Source: Phycisphaerae bacterium | Lineage (GTDB): Bacteria > Planctomycetota > Phycisphaerae > Phycisphaerales > SM1A02 | Direction of reading: 5' to 3' | Length of the DNA stretch: 29,890 nucleotides | NCBI GenBank assembly: GCA_018665385.1 | Contig: JABJDN010000084.1 | Span: 1-29,890 of the forward strand | In this document: piece after piece, positions 22,300 through 29,890 of the stretch | Layout of the letters: the number at the start of each line of letters is the position of its first letter | How positions within the stretch are numbered: the first letter of the stretch is position 1 | The notes under the pieces: generated by a model | Seen by the model: the letters and a program-made list of their open reading frames with translations, nothing else | Told to the model about the DNA's origin: nothing | The model's database searches: none | Position numbers and translations under genes: made by a program

Positions 22300-23171
22300 T
22301 GTTTCCTACTCTTTGTATAAGCGTGCTTGCAATGCTAGCGCCAGAGCGTGCAGCGTCATACTCCCAAGCGATGGATTTGGCGAAACGAACAAATCGATCA
22401 GTTCTGGTCTTTGTTCATGGAAGTGATTGGTGCATACATGGCGAGCGAATGAAAGAAAATGTTTGGGATACTTTTGAAGGCGCGAACCAAATCATTTTTG
22501 TCGATGTCGATGTTCTTGAATCTGAACACGAAGTAAATACAGCACGCAATGAAGGGTTTGACATAAAGCAAGTTGAAACGTATCCATCGATACTCGCATT
22601 TGATTCTGCTGGAATTCGTTTAGGTTTGCGAGCGGGTGCTACGTTACCAAAGGGTACAAGCGAAGCTAACAAAGTTTTGGAATCATTTGCGAGGTTGGTA
22701 TCGCAAAGAATGACGCTGCAAATGTTTGCTGCCTCGGCAAAGGCTTCAGGCGATATGGCAAAAGAAACGCAAGTGCTTCATTTGATGCTCGCTCAAGATC
22801 TTTCAATTCTTGAAAGCGATTTGGTACGCTTGAAGGAGATTGACCCAGAAGACCCTACCGGAAAACGCCGGCGCGCAGAGTTCCAGCCTTTTCATCCATT
22901 TGTCGCACGAGCCACAAAAGATGGGCAAGAAGGCCGTGGCGAACAAGCAATTACACGGTTGCAAACGATGCTTGATGAAGGGGTGTACACATCGGAGCAA
23001 CAAGCATGGATTCACAACGCAATGGGCTCGGTGTACAGGTATTGGGAAGGGCATGATATCGAGGCGGAAAAACAATTTTTACATGCAGCAAGTGTTGCAC
23101 CAAGTTCAGTTCCGGGAATCGCAGGTGCACGGTTGGCTGAAAAATTGTATCCAAAAAGTCGTACTCAATAA
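22299..23171 (+). CDS. Exported thioredoxin-fold protein with CxxG active-site variant
   Basis: A 290-aa protein with a short hydrophobic N-terminus (1-19), a probable signal peptide. Residues 33-130 follow the thioredoxin fold of the DUF255/thioredoxin_7 type: V-L-V-F-V-H-G-S-D-W-C45-I-H-G48, then F-V-D-V-D-V and the cis-Pro region Y-P-S-I-L-A-F-D. The usual CxxC is reduced to C-I-H-G, so it cannot form the classical internal disulfide. It may be a reductase-independent chaperone or isomerase. The C-terminal 150 residues are helical and TPR-like. The ATG at 22299 overlaps the preceding stop, which decides it over the in-frame TTG at 22251. It probably works with the preceding transglutaminase-like enzyme or the downstream glycosidase (inference). 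Confidence 0.72.
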   Translation: MFPTLCISVLAMLAPERAASYSQAMDLAKRTNRSVLVFVHGSDWCIHGERMKENVWDTFEGANQIIFVDVDVLESEHEVNTARNEGFDIKQVETYPSILAFDSAGIRLGLRAGATLPKGTSEANKVLESFARLVSQRMTLQMFAASAKASGDMAKETQVLHLMLAQDLSILESDLVRLKEIDPEDPTGKRRRAEFQPFHPFVARATKDGQEGRGEQAITRLQTMLDEGVYTSEQQAWIHNAMGSVYRYWEGHDIEAEKQFLHAASVAPSSVPGIAGARLAEKLYPKSRTQ

Positions 23172-23201
23172 TTTTTAATCGTGTAAAGAGGAAGAGTATA
23201 A

Positions 23202-25850
23202 ATGAATCTAATTCTTGTGTTAGCAGTATTTGTGGTTCCGATGAATCCAGTTGGTCCAGTGCCGAGCGCAAGGCAACTTGCGTGGCATGATCGAGAAGCA
23301 TACGCATTCATTCACTTTGGCGTGAATACTTTTTCTGGAATGGAGTGGGGGCATGGTAACGAAGACCCGAAATCTTTTAATCCAAGTGAACTTGATACAG
23401 ACCAATGGTGCAGAATATTTAAAGAAGCAGGATTAACAGGTGTAGTGTTAACGGCGAAACATCATGATGGTTTTTGTTTATGGCCAAGTGCTTTGACAGA
23501 ACACTCAGTAAAAAACAGCCCGTGGAATGATGGCGATGGTGATTTGCTTTTTGACCTGAGCAAGTCGTGTGAAAAATATGGTTTACATTTAGGGCTGTAC
23601 ATCTCGCCATGGGACCGTAACAATCCTCTGTACGGAACTGGAGATGAGTACAATGAATATTTTGCAAGTCAGCTCCGCGATATTCTGACGAACTATGGAA
23701 CAGTAACAGAGGTGTGGTTCGATGGCGCATGTGGCGAGGGGCCGAACGGTAAGCGTCAAGTGTACGATTGGCCACTATTTCATAGAGTTGTCCGAGAACT
23801 GCAACCGGGCGCAGTTATGTTTAGCGATGGAGGCCCAGATATTCGTTGGATTGGAAACGAACAAGGGTTTGCTGGTGAAACAAATTGGTCAACTCTCAAT
23901 CGTGATGATTTTTATCCAGGTGTTCCGAATAAAACTAAAGCGTTGAACGAGGGCCAAGAGGGCGGCACGCATTGGCTTCCTGGTGAAGTAGATGTTTCTA
24001 TTCGTCCGGGATGGTTTTATCATGCAGATCAAGATGATAAAGTAAAAACCCCAGACAAGCTTATGCACATCTGGCTTGAGTCTGTCGGCAGAAATGCGAA
24101 CCTGCTTTTAAACTTCCCAATCGACCAGCGGGGCCTTGTGCACGAGAACGATCAAGCTGCGGTGCTTGCGATGCATAAAAAAATAGAAACATTTACAGCA
24201 AACGATGTTGCACTCGGGGCGGTTGTGCGGGCTTCAAATTTTCGAGATGCATATCAACCATCTACTGTTGTTGATGGAAAACCAGATACGTTTTGGGCAA
24301 CAGAAGACGGGGTAACAACTGCTGCAATCGAAGTAGAGTTTTCTACGTCTGAAGTTATTCATGGAATTGATATTGCTGAGCATATTCAACTTGGCCAGCG
24401 TGTTCGGTCGTTCGTTGTAGAAGCGCAAACGAAGAACGGCTGGGAAGAAGTAGCAAAAGGCACAACGATTGGGCATCGAAGGATACTTGCTTTTGATCCA
24501 ATTTCTGCGACTGGCATCCGTATACGTATTACTGATTCACTTGGACCAATCACGATAGAAACATTGAACGTGTATGCCACGAATTCAAGTGAACCCAAAA
24601 CGCTTGATGATGATGGTGGCTGGTGTTGGTTTCAAGATGAAAGGTGTATCGTGAGAGACGACGTGCTTTACATTGGTTCAGTTTCAAGTGGGTACAACGA
24701 CGCTACTCGTAAGGGCGATATAAATATTATCACGCTGGATTTGAGTACAAGTGAAACGAGTACGGTTGAATTGCATGACCAATTACAATTGGATGACCAT
24801 AATTTGCCTGGACTTCTTGCTACGGACGATGGCGTGTTTGCGATGTGGTCAACGCATGGAAGTGATTGGAATATATATTCCAACACGCTTCGGACCGATG
24901 GCACGCTTGCAACGCGAAATGTATTTTTGCCAAGTGAACGAGATGGATATGGTGCAACGTATTCGAATCTATTTTCGGATCCTAGTGGCACTATTACAGA
25001 TATCTATAGAGGCAATGGCTGGGACCCAAATGTTATACGCACGAGCAACAACGGTGAAACTTGGACTGAGCATGGCCGCCTTCTTGGGGGACCAGGTCGT
25101 CCATATGTTCGCTTTGTGCAGGATATCCAAGGCAGAATACATATCTTTGCAACGGAGCAGCACCCAAGGAATTTCAACAACTCGCTGTACCACGGTATGC
25201 TCGATGGCGATGCAGTTTGTAATTCCTTCGGTGAAGTAGTTGGCTCGCTTGGCGAACATGCCCCAGCACCCGAATCTCTTACGAAAATATTCAGTGGTGA
25301 TGCTGACAACGTGCCTTGGTGTAGCGCTATCGAAATGAGTAAAGACGGTTTTCCAGTAGTGGCGTACTCTGTACAAAAAAATAGCGCAGGTATGAAAGTT
25401 GGAACTGGGGGCGAGGACCATAGATACAGGTACGCATGGTTTGATGGGAAAAGATGGAATGATCACGAAGTAGCGTTCGCTGGAAACAGGCTCTATCCAC
25501 GCGAAGATGACTATACAGGTCTTATTGCTATAGACCCATCGAACACGTCAACAGTTTATTTTTCTACCAATGCACACCCAGAAACGGGTAGGCCACTGAT
25601 AAGCAGAGCCGACAATACACAGCATTATGAAATTTGGCGCGGTACTACAAATAATGGCGGCGAAAACTGGAAGTGTACAGCGGTAACTTCTAACTCAACT
25701 GCAGATAACATTCGGCCAATGATGCCAACGCACGAAGGTGACCCAATTTTACTTTGGATGCAAGGGTCGTATACGACGTATCAAAACTACAACACCAAGG
25801 TGCGTTGCCTCATAGGTGCCGATATTCCTTCTTCTGTTATCTCACAATAA
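23202..25850 (+). CDS. GH29 alpha-L-fucosidase fused to F5/8C domain and BNR_4 propeller
   Basis: An 882-aa exported enzyme. Residues about 24-335 are a GH29 fucosidase: H-F-G-V-N-T-F (38-44), A-K-H-H-D-G-F (85-91), Y-I-S-P-W-D (133-138) and the nucleophile strand E-V-W-F-D174-G. Residues 336-460 are an F5/8 type C domain (V-V-D-G-K-P-D-T-F-W-A-T). Residues 470-882 are a BNR_4 (PF15892-type) beta-propeller opening with D-G-G-W-C-W-F-Q-D-E-R and carrying D-D-H533-N and S-T-H552-G. These histidines recall the ulvan-lyase-type propellers of PL24/PL25. GH29 removes terminal L-fucose. The propeller may bind or cleave a uronic-acid polysaccharide. AGAGGA 9 nt upstream supports the ATG. It is the third gene of the 20299-25850 set and ends 3 nt from the convergent lipoprotein gene. 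Confidence 0.88.
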   Translation: MNLILVLAVFVVPMNPVGPVPSARQLAWHDREAYAFIHFGVNTFSGMEWGHGNEDPKSFNPSELDTDQWCRIFKEAGLTGVVLTAKHHDGFCLWPSALTEHSVKNSPWNDGDGDLLFDLSKSCEKYGLHLGLYISPWDRNNPLYGTGDEYNEYFASQLRDILTNYGTVTEVWFDGACGEGPNGKRQVYDWPLFHRVVRELQPGAVMFSDGGPDIRWIGNEQGFAGETNWSTLNRDDFYPGVPNKTKALNEGQEGGTHWLPGEVDVSIRPGWFYHADQDDKVKTPDKLMHIWLESVGRNANLLLNFPIDQRGLVHENDQAAVLAMHKKIETFTANDVALGAVVRASNFRDAYQPSTVVDGKPDTFWATEDGVTTAAIEVEFSTSEVIHGIDIAEHIQLGQRVRSFVVEAQTKNGWEEVAKGTTIGHRRILAFDPISATGIRIRITDSLGPITIETLNVYATNSSEPKTLDDDGGWCWFQDERCIVRDDVLYIGSVSSGYNDATRKGDINIITLDLSTSETSTVELHDQLQLDDHNLPGLLATDDGVFAMWSTHGSDWNIYSNTLRTDGTLATRNVFLPSERDGYGATYSNLFSDPSGTITDIYRGNGWDPNVIRTSNNGETWTEHGRLLGGPGRPYVRFVQDIQGRIHIFATEQHPRNFNNSLYHGMLDGDAVCNSFGEVVGSLGEHAPAPESLTKIFSGDADNVPWCSAIEMSKDGFPVVAYSVQKNSAGMKVGTGGEDHRYRYAWFDGKRWNDHEVAFAGNRLYPREDDYTGLIAIDPSNTSTVYFSTNAHPETGRPLISRADNTQHYEIWRGTTNNGGENWKCTAVTSNSTADNIRPMMPTHEGDPILLWMQGSYTTYQNYNTKVRCLIGADIPSSVISQ

Positions 25851-25853
25851 AAA

Positions 25854-26342
25854 TTACTTCAGCGCAATCCGCCCTTTGCCTGTTTGACCATCAACACCTG
25901 TTACATCTACCCAGAGCGCTGTTTTTGAAGTAACTTTTATAGGTACAAGTGCGTGCCCATGGTAATGATCGCCGTGGCTACCAGCTTTTGTCTTCAATGA
26001 ACCAACACCATCTTCCTCTCCAATCCAAAGGCGTACTACTGCACCTTGTGTTCCAGATACTAGAGCAATTTCAATATGGTAGTCAGCACCAGGAACAAAA
26101 TTTCCTTGTGCTGCAATATTTAATGTGACGCCTGCAATCGTTAATGATTCGTTAATGATTGGTTGGTTACCATGATTATGCCCGTGCCCAGATGGTGCTT
26201 GTACAGGCGGTGCTGCTACAGTCGGCGCTACTACAGTCGGTGCTGGAGCAGGAGACGGCGGAACTGGTTTTGTTTCTTCGCTTGAGCAAGAAGTTAGCGT
26301 GATGGCAGTTCCAAGGATAAATGTGTATGTTATGTTTTGCAT
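25854..26342 (-). CDS. Histidine-rich lipoprotein of the metal-efflux operon
   Basis: A 162-aa lipoprotein with lipobox L16-T-S-C19, although the n-region lacks the usual Lys/Arg. A Pro/Ala/Val linker (about 26-50) leads to G-H-G-H-N-H-G, and a second cluster G-S-H-G-D-H-Y-H-G-H lies near residue 125. The fold between them is a beta-rich domain (I-A-G-V-T-L-N-I-A...V-V-R-L-W-I-G). The His clusters would bind transition metals such as Cu, Ag, Zn or Co in the periplasm. AAAGGA 6 nt upstream supports the start. It is the last gene after the adaptor and RND pump, 11 nt downstream of the pump stop, so it is probably a periplasmic metal-buffering or delivery partner. I do not know a named family. 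Confidence 0.78.
   Translation of the reverse strand: MQNITYTFILGTAITLTSCSSEETKPVPPSPAPAPTVVAPTVAAPPVQAPSGHGHNHGNQPIINESLTIAGVTLNIAAQGNFVPGADYHIEIALVSGTQGAVVRLWIGEEDGVGSLKTKAGSHGDHYHGHALVPIKVTSKTALWVDVTGVDGQTGKGRIALK
26139..26160 (-). repeat. Tandem 11-nt direct repeat inside the lipoprotein gene
   Basis: CGTTAATGATT occurs twice head to tail. The unit is not a multiple of 3, so slippage here would shift the frame of the lipoprotein. Confidence 0.9.
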
Positions 26343-26353
26343 GTGTGTTCCTT

Positions 26354-29300
26354 TTATAATTGAGTACGAGTAGTATGACCGAAAACGAGAGAAAATCCCG
26401 CGGGTATAACAATAAGATTTAAAATAGTTGAAGTGAGTAATCCACCAAGCGTAACGATCGCAAGAGGGGCTAGTAACTCACTTCCCGGCTTCCCTGCAGC
26501 TAGGGCGAGTGGGGCTAAACCAAGAACTGCAGAAAGTGCCGTCATTAGAATAGGCACAAGTCTTTCCATAGATCCTTGTTTGATCGCTTCGGTAACGTTG
26601 AGACCTTCCACTTTCATGAGGTGTTCGTAATGATTTATAAGCAAAATTCCATTGCGTATAGAAATGCCAAAAAGTGTTATAAAGCCAACCATACTCGCGA
26701 TCGAAATGACCGGTGCAATATACGAGCCACCAAATCCAAAAAGTGCAGCAGTATTTTCAAACACATTGCCACCTTCAGTAATATAAATTGCAGCAATGCC
26801 ACCAATGAGCGCCAAGGGCATATTGATTAGAACAAGAAGAGCAGAACGAAGCGAACCAGTTGAAATTTGTAAGAGCATCAAAATGATGATTGCAATTGCA
26901 ATTCCTGATGCAAGGATCGTTTTTGTTGCAGATTGTTGCGCTTCAAATTGCCCACCGTAATGTACGGTATAGCCTGCAGATTGGACAATTGGATCGACGA
27001 CAGTTTGCACTTCTGCAATTAAGTCGCCAAGGTTAGAACCATCTGCGACGTTCAGTGACACAACGGCTTTTCGTTGTGCATTTTCGCGTGTAATTAAATT
27101 ACTTGAACGTTCGGGACCAATATCAGCAACATCACGAAGACGTACGATTGCACCGTTTCTTCCTCGAAGGAGCAAATCCTTCACTTGCTCAATCGTTTCG
27201 CGTTGCGAAGGGTCAAGACGGACGACCAAGTCGAATTGTTTTGTCCCTTGGTTCACAGTATCAACAACTTCACCATACATTGCTTCGCGTACTTGTTCTG
27301 CTGCGTCTGCTGGGCTAAGGGCAAACGATGCAAGTTCTTTATGCCTGTATCGAATTGGAAGCGAGGTGATCATGACTTCGCGGTTTGCATTGACATCTCT
27401 AGCGCCTGGAATTGTAGAAAGTGCACTTTCGATTTGTTTTGCAACACTGCGAAGTTTGTTTAAATCTTCCCCATAAATACTGATAGCAATTGCTGCTGGT
27501 GTACCCGATAGTAAATGACTTAAACGATGCTCAATTGGCTGACCGATCATAGTTGTAATGCCAGGGATAGCGTTTAACACCATGTCGATGTGTGCACGAA
27601 CTTCTTTTTGTGTTGCGCCATCTTTAATTGAAACTTCAATTTCTGAACTGCTAACAGGTTCTGCATGTTCATCTCGCTCGGCCCTGCCAGTGCGCCTTGC
27701 AACAGATTTTACGCCATCGATTTTTGATATTTGCATTTCAACGTTCGTTGCAAGCCTGTTACTTTCAACGAGGGAAGTTCCCGGAGGGGCGAACAGAAAT
27801 ACAGTAAAGGTGCCTTCGTTAAACGATGGCAGGAACGAAGTGCCAAACGTGCTTGCGAGTAACAGCGATGCGACAGTGCCGATAGCAGCGCCCGAGAGTA
27901 CTAATTTTTTCCATGCGATTGCCTGTTGAAGAGCTCGAGCATACACTTTTTTTAATTTTCTGACTAACCACGACTCGCTAGATTCCTGATTCCCCTTGGT
28001 GTTCTTTAATAGTAATTTGCACAAAGCGGGTGTAAGTGTCAAAGCAACAATCAGTGAAGCTAGAATGGAAATCATGTAAGTAAGTGCGAGAGGTTGAAAG
28101 AATTTTCCCTCCAGGCCCTGTAAAAACAAAAGCGGAATGAAGACCATTACAATGATGACGGTTGCAAAGACCATGGCCGGTCTAATTTCATTACTTGCAT
28201 CAAAAATTAACTCAACAAATGGGCGCTGTGATTCAACGGGTAGGGCAGCATTTTGTTTTAAGCGCCGAAACACATTTTCCACATCGATGATTGCATCGTC
28301 TACTAACACGCCAATTGCAACAGTAAGCCCGCCAAGGGACATGACGTTTAGTCCAAGGTTCATAGCGTCCATCATGAGTAAACCAGCTGCAAGCGACACA
28401 GGAAGCGCAGTGAGAGTGATGATGGTTGTTCGAACATTCATAAGGAATAGCATGAGAACTATTGCAACAATCACTACAGCTTCGATGAGTACATGAGTCA
28501 CGTTGTTTACTGCACGGTCAATAAAATGCGCTTGACGGAACACTTCACGGTTTAGCACCATGCCTTTTGGAAGCGTTTTTTCTAATTGATCGAAGAGTGC
28601 ATCTAATTCTGAAGTAAGGGCTAGCGTGTTAGTTCCCGGTGATTTTTGGATAGAGATAACAACTGCAGGGGTGCCCGAATCAGAACCTTCCCCTCGTTTA
28701 CTAGCAGGTCCAAGTTGTACATCTGCTACTTGTCCGATTGTTACGGGAACACCTTCGTGGAATGAAACAATAGTGTTTGCAATATCGTTTGCATTTGTAA
28801 CTCTGCTTTGTTGCCGAATTGGAATTTCAAAACTTCCAACGTTTGGTAAGTATCCAGCACTTGCTGTGGAATGCGAACTTCCAGCTGCTTGAACAACATC
28901 TGAGATTGTTAGACCATAGATACGCAATCGTTCCTGGTCCACGTTCACTTGGTATTCAGGAAGTTCGCCACCGATGGCAACGACTTGCGCTACACCAGGA
29001 ATTGCTAGTACTTTATTTCGAAGATCAAATTCAGCAAATGATCGTAATTCAAGTGGAGATACAGATGGGCCATTTCCTGGAGGAGATGACAGTGAAACTA
29101 ACATGATTTCACCGGCAATCGATGTTATTGGAGTAATGAATGGCTCTACATCAGACGGTAAAGAATCGCGTACAGTGGAAAGCCGTTCTGCAGCCAACTG
29201 CCTTGCATCGTAGAGGTCAGCACCCCAGTCTAAATCTACCCAAACAATGGAAAGACCAATGGCACTTGCGCTTCGTACTCGACGCACTCCGGTCATGCCA

Positions 29301-29521
29301 TTTACTGCAGATTCGATTGGAAACGTAACGTATTGTTCCACTTCATCTGCGGCTAGCCCTCCTGCTTCAGTCATAATGACAACAGTGGGCGCATTGAGCT
29401 CTGGAAAAACATCAACACTCATATTCGGGATGCGATACGCAGCGAAACCCGTGATAAGTAATGCCGTCAAGACAACGAGTGAAGCGTACCGTAACGAAAA
29501 CTGTATAAGAGATTGCAACAT
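26354..29521 (-). CDS. Heavy-metal RND efflux pump, CusA/CzcA family
   Basis: A 1055-aa inner-membrane pump of the HME-RND family, with twelve expected membrane helices and two large periplasmic loops. The N-terminus (S-L-R-Y-A-S-L-V...I-P-N-M-S-V-D-V-F-P-E-L) is family-typical. The TM4 proton-relay motif is A-I-G-V-L-V-D408-D-A-I-I-D-V-E415-N. It begins A-I-G, as in CusA, and not D-F-G, as in CzcA, which leans toward monovalent Cu/Ag, but this alone does not fix specificity. It expels metal across the envelope together with an adaptor and an outer-membrane channel. The adaptor ends 3 nt upstream. The His-rich lipoprotein follows. No outer-membrane factor is in the window. Confidence 0.93.
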   Translation of the reverse strand: MLQSLIQFSLRYASLVVLTALLITGFAAYRIPNMSVDVFPELNAPTVVIMTEAGGLAADEVEQYVTFPIESAVNGMTGVRRVRSASAIGLSIVWVDLDWGADLYDARQLAAERLSTVRDSLPSDVEPFITPITSIAGEIMLVSLSSPPGNGPSVSPLELRSFAEFDLRNKVLAIPGVAQVVAIGGELPEYQVNVDQERLRIYGLTISDVVQAAGSSHSTASAGYLPNVGSFEIPIRQQSRVTNANDIANTIVSFHEGVPVTIGQVADVQLGPASKRGEGSDSGTPAVVISIQKSPGTNTLALTSELDALFDQLEKTLPKGMVLNREVFRQAHFIDRAVNNVTHVLIEAVVIVAIVLMLFLMNVRTTIITLTALPVSLAAGLLMMDAMNLGLNVMSLGGLTVAIGVLVDDAIIDVENVFRRLKQNAALPVESQRPFVELIFDASNEIRPAMVFATVIIVMVFIPLLFLQGLEGKFFQPLALTYMISILASLIVALTLTPALCKLLLKNTKGNQESSESWLVRKLKKVYARALQQAIAWKKLVLSGAAIGTVASLLLASTFGTSFLPSFNEGTFTVFLFAPPGTSLVESNRLATNVEMQISKIDGVKSVARRTGRAERDEHAEPVSSSEIEVSIKDGATQKEVRAHIDMVLNAIPGITTMIGQPIEHRLSHLLSGTPAAIAISIYGEDLNKLRSVAKQIESALSTIPGARDVNANREVMITSLPIRYRHKELASFALSPADAAEQVREAMYGEVVDTVNQGTKQFDLVVRLDPSQRETIEQVKDLLLRGRNGAIVRLRDVADIGPERSSNLITRENAQRKAVVSLNVADGSNLGDLIAEVQTVVDPIVQSAGYTVHYGGQFEAQQSATKTILASGIAIAIIILMLLQISTGSLRSALLVLINMPLALIGGIAAIYITEGGNVFENTAALFGFGGSYIAPVISIASMVGFITLFGISIRNGILLINHYEHLMKVEGLNVTEAIKQGSMERLVPILMTALSAVLGLAPLALAAGKPGSELLAPLAIVTLGGLLTSTILNLIVIPAGFSLVFGHTTRTQL

Positions 29522-29524
29522 GAC

Positions 29525-29890
29525 CTAGTGCGCCCCCTCATGGAATGTTCCATCGGCGTGAAAGTGCCCGCCTTGCTGTACGGAACCGCTTGTAGCAAGC
29601 ATGAGTTGGAAACCACCGTCTAGGACAATTTCGTCTCCATCTGTAAGGCCAGAAAGTACGGCGACCCATCGACCGTCGTTCATTCCTAAGTCAGCTTCCA
29701 TGCGAATTGCTTCGTTTGGATTGTCTAGTGCACGTTTAAAAATAATTGGCAGAAGGCCGTCTTGTTGCACTGCTGCTAGTGGAATTGAAAGTTCTGCATC
29801 GCGTGTTGCGTCGGTTGTAATTTCAAGTTGAGCAGTTACTCCAGGTCTAGCCCAACTTGCAAGTGTAGTAGGTGTTACATATAAATCTAT
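29525..29890 (-). CDS. RND efflux periplasmic adaptor (MFP), 5' end outside the window
   Basis: The C-terminal 121 residues of a membrane-fusion/adaptor protein of the CusB/CzcB type. The frame stays open to the window edge, so the gene starts beyond 29890. A GTG at 29770 is not the start, because family sequence (A-R-P-G-V-T-A-Q-L-E-I, then S-I-P-L-A-A-V-Q-Q-D-G) continues upstream of it. The end carries G-L-T-D-G-D-E-I-V-L-D-G-G-F-Q-L, the membrane-proximal domain, and then a His-rich tail G-H-F-H-A-D-G-T-F-H-E-G-A-H, likely metal-binding. It is first in the operon as seen here, 3 nt before the pump. Confidence 0.88.
   Translation of the reverse strand: MDLYVTPTTLASWARPGVTAQLEITTDATRDAELSIPLAAVQQDGLLPIIFKRALDNPNEAIRMEADLGMNDGRWVAVLSGLTDGDEIVLDGGFQLMLATSGSVQQGGHFHADGTFHEGAH

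Noticed and set aside
24751..25466. Long overlapping frames on both strands in the propeller region
   Set aside because: They are shadows of the GH29-propeller gene, whose frame is supported by domain motifs across its length.
29525..29770. GTG at 29770 as the start of a small 81-aa gene
   Set aside because: The same frame continues without stop to the window edge and upstream codons encode adaptor-family sequence.

Overview
The window looks like chromosomal sequence from a marine member of the Planctomycetota, most likely class Phycisphaerae. This is inference from several signals. An FG-GAP protein ends in the short dockerin-like segment (D-x-S/N-G-x-G-V-V-E-V-x-D...AAWG) that is abundant in Phycisphaerae. 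There is a prepilin with the planctomycete-type N-terminus, a GSDWC thioredoxin-like protein, a futalosine-pathway gene (mqnA), and secreted proteins with F5/8C (discoidin) domains. Base composition is moderately AT-rich throughout. No phage, insertion sequence, CRISPR or integrase was seen.

Layout. (1) 1-245: untranslated leader with a strong candidate RNA pseudoknot, then mqnA and a large sigma-70-like multi-HTH protein (+), ending at a bidirectional terminator. (2) 2717-3783: rplM-rpsI operon (-) with a clear promoter and a 5' leader hairpin. (3) 3807-8188: two tail-to-tail pairs: a CPBP-family membrane protease against the Mrp/ApbC ATPase, and a small secreted protein against a secreted glycosidase-like protein whose motifs follow the GH56 hyaluronidase family. 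(4) 8271-16844: surface polysaccharide and sulfation region: an O-antigen ligase/polymerase-like protein, a Wzx-like flippase, a seven-repeat FG-GAP propeller, a PAPS-type sulfotransferase, a GT-B glycosyltransferase, and sat-cysC, which make PAPS. No PAPS reductase or sulfite reductase is present, so the PAPS may feed sulfation of surface glycans. (5) 16941-20091: a lone pseudopilin (-), the rpmE-prfA-unknown operon (-), and a divergent tRNA-Asn (+) with its own promoter and terminator. (6) 20299-25850: a three-gene (+) set: a transglutaminase-like/F5-8C protein, a thioredoxin-like protein, and a fused GH29 fucosidase-F5/8C-BNR_4 propeller enzyme. (7) 25854-29890: heavy-metal RND efflux operon (-): adaptor (5' end outside the window), CusA/CzcA pump, and a His-rich lipoprotein.

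The genes suggest a bacterium that builds, exports and sulfates a surface polysaccharide and degrades fucose-containing, probably sulfated, algal glycans. The points most worth following are the mqnA leader RNA, the GH56-like enzyme, the degenerate sigma-factor-like protein beside mqnA, the r-protein leader hairpins and the fucosidase-propeller fusion. Functions are read from motifs by eye. No database search was run.
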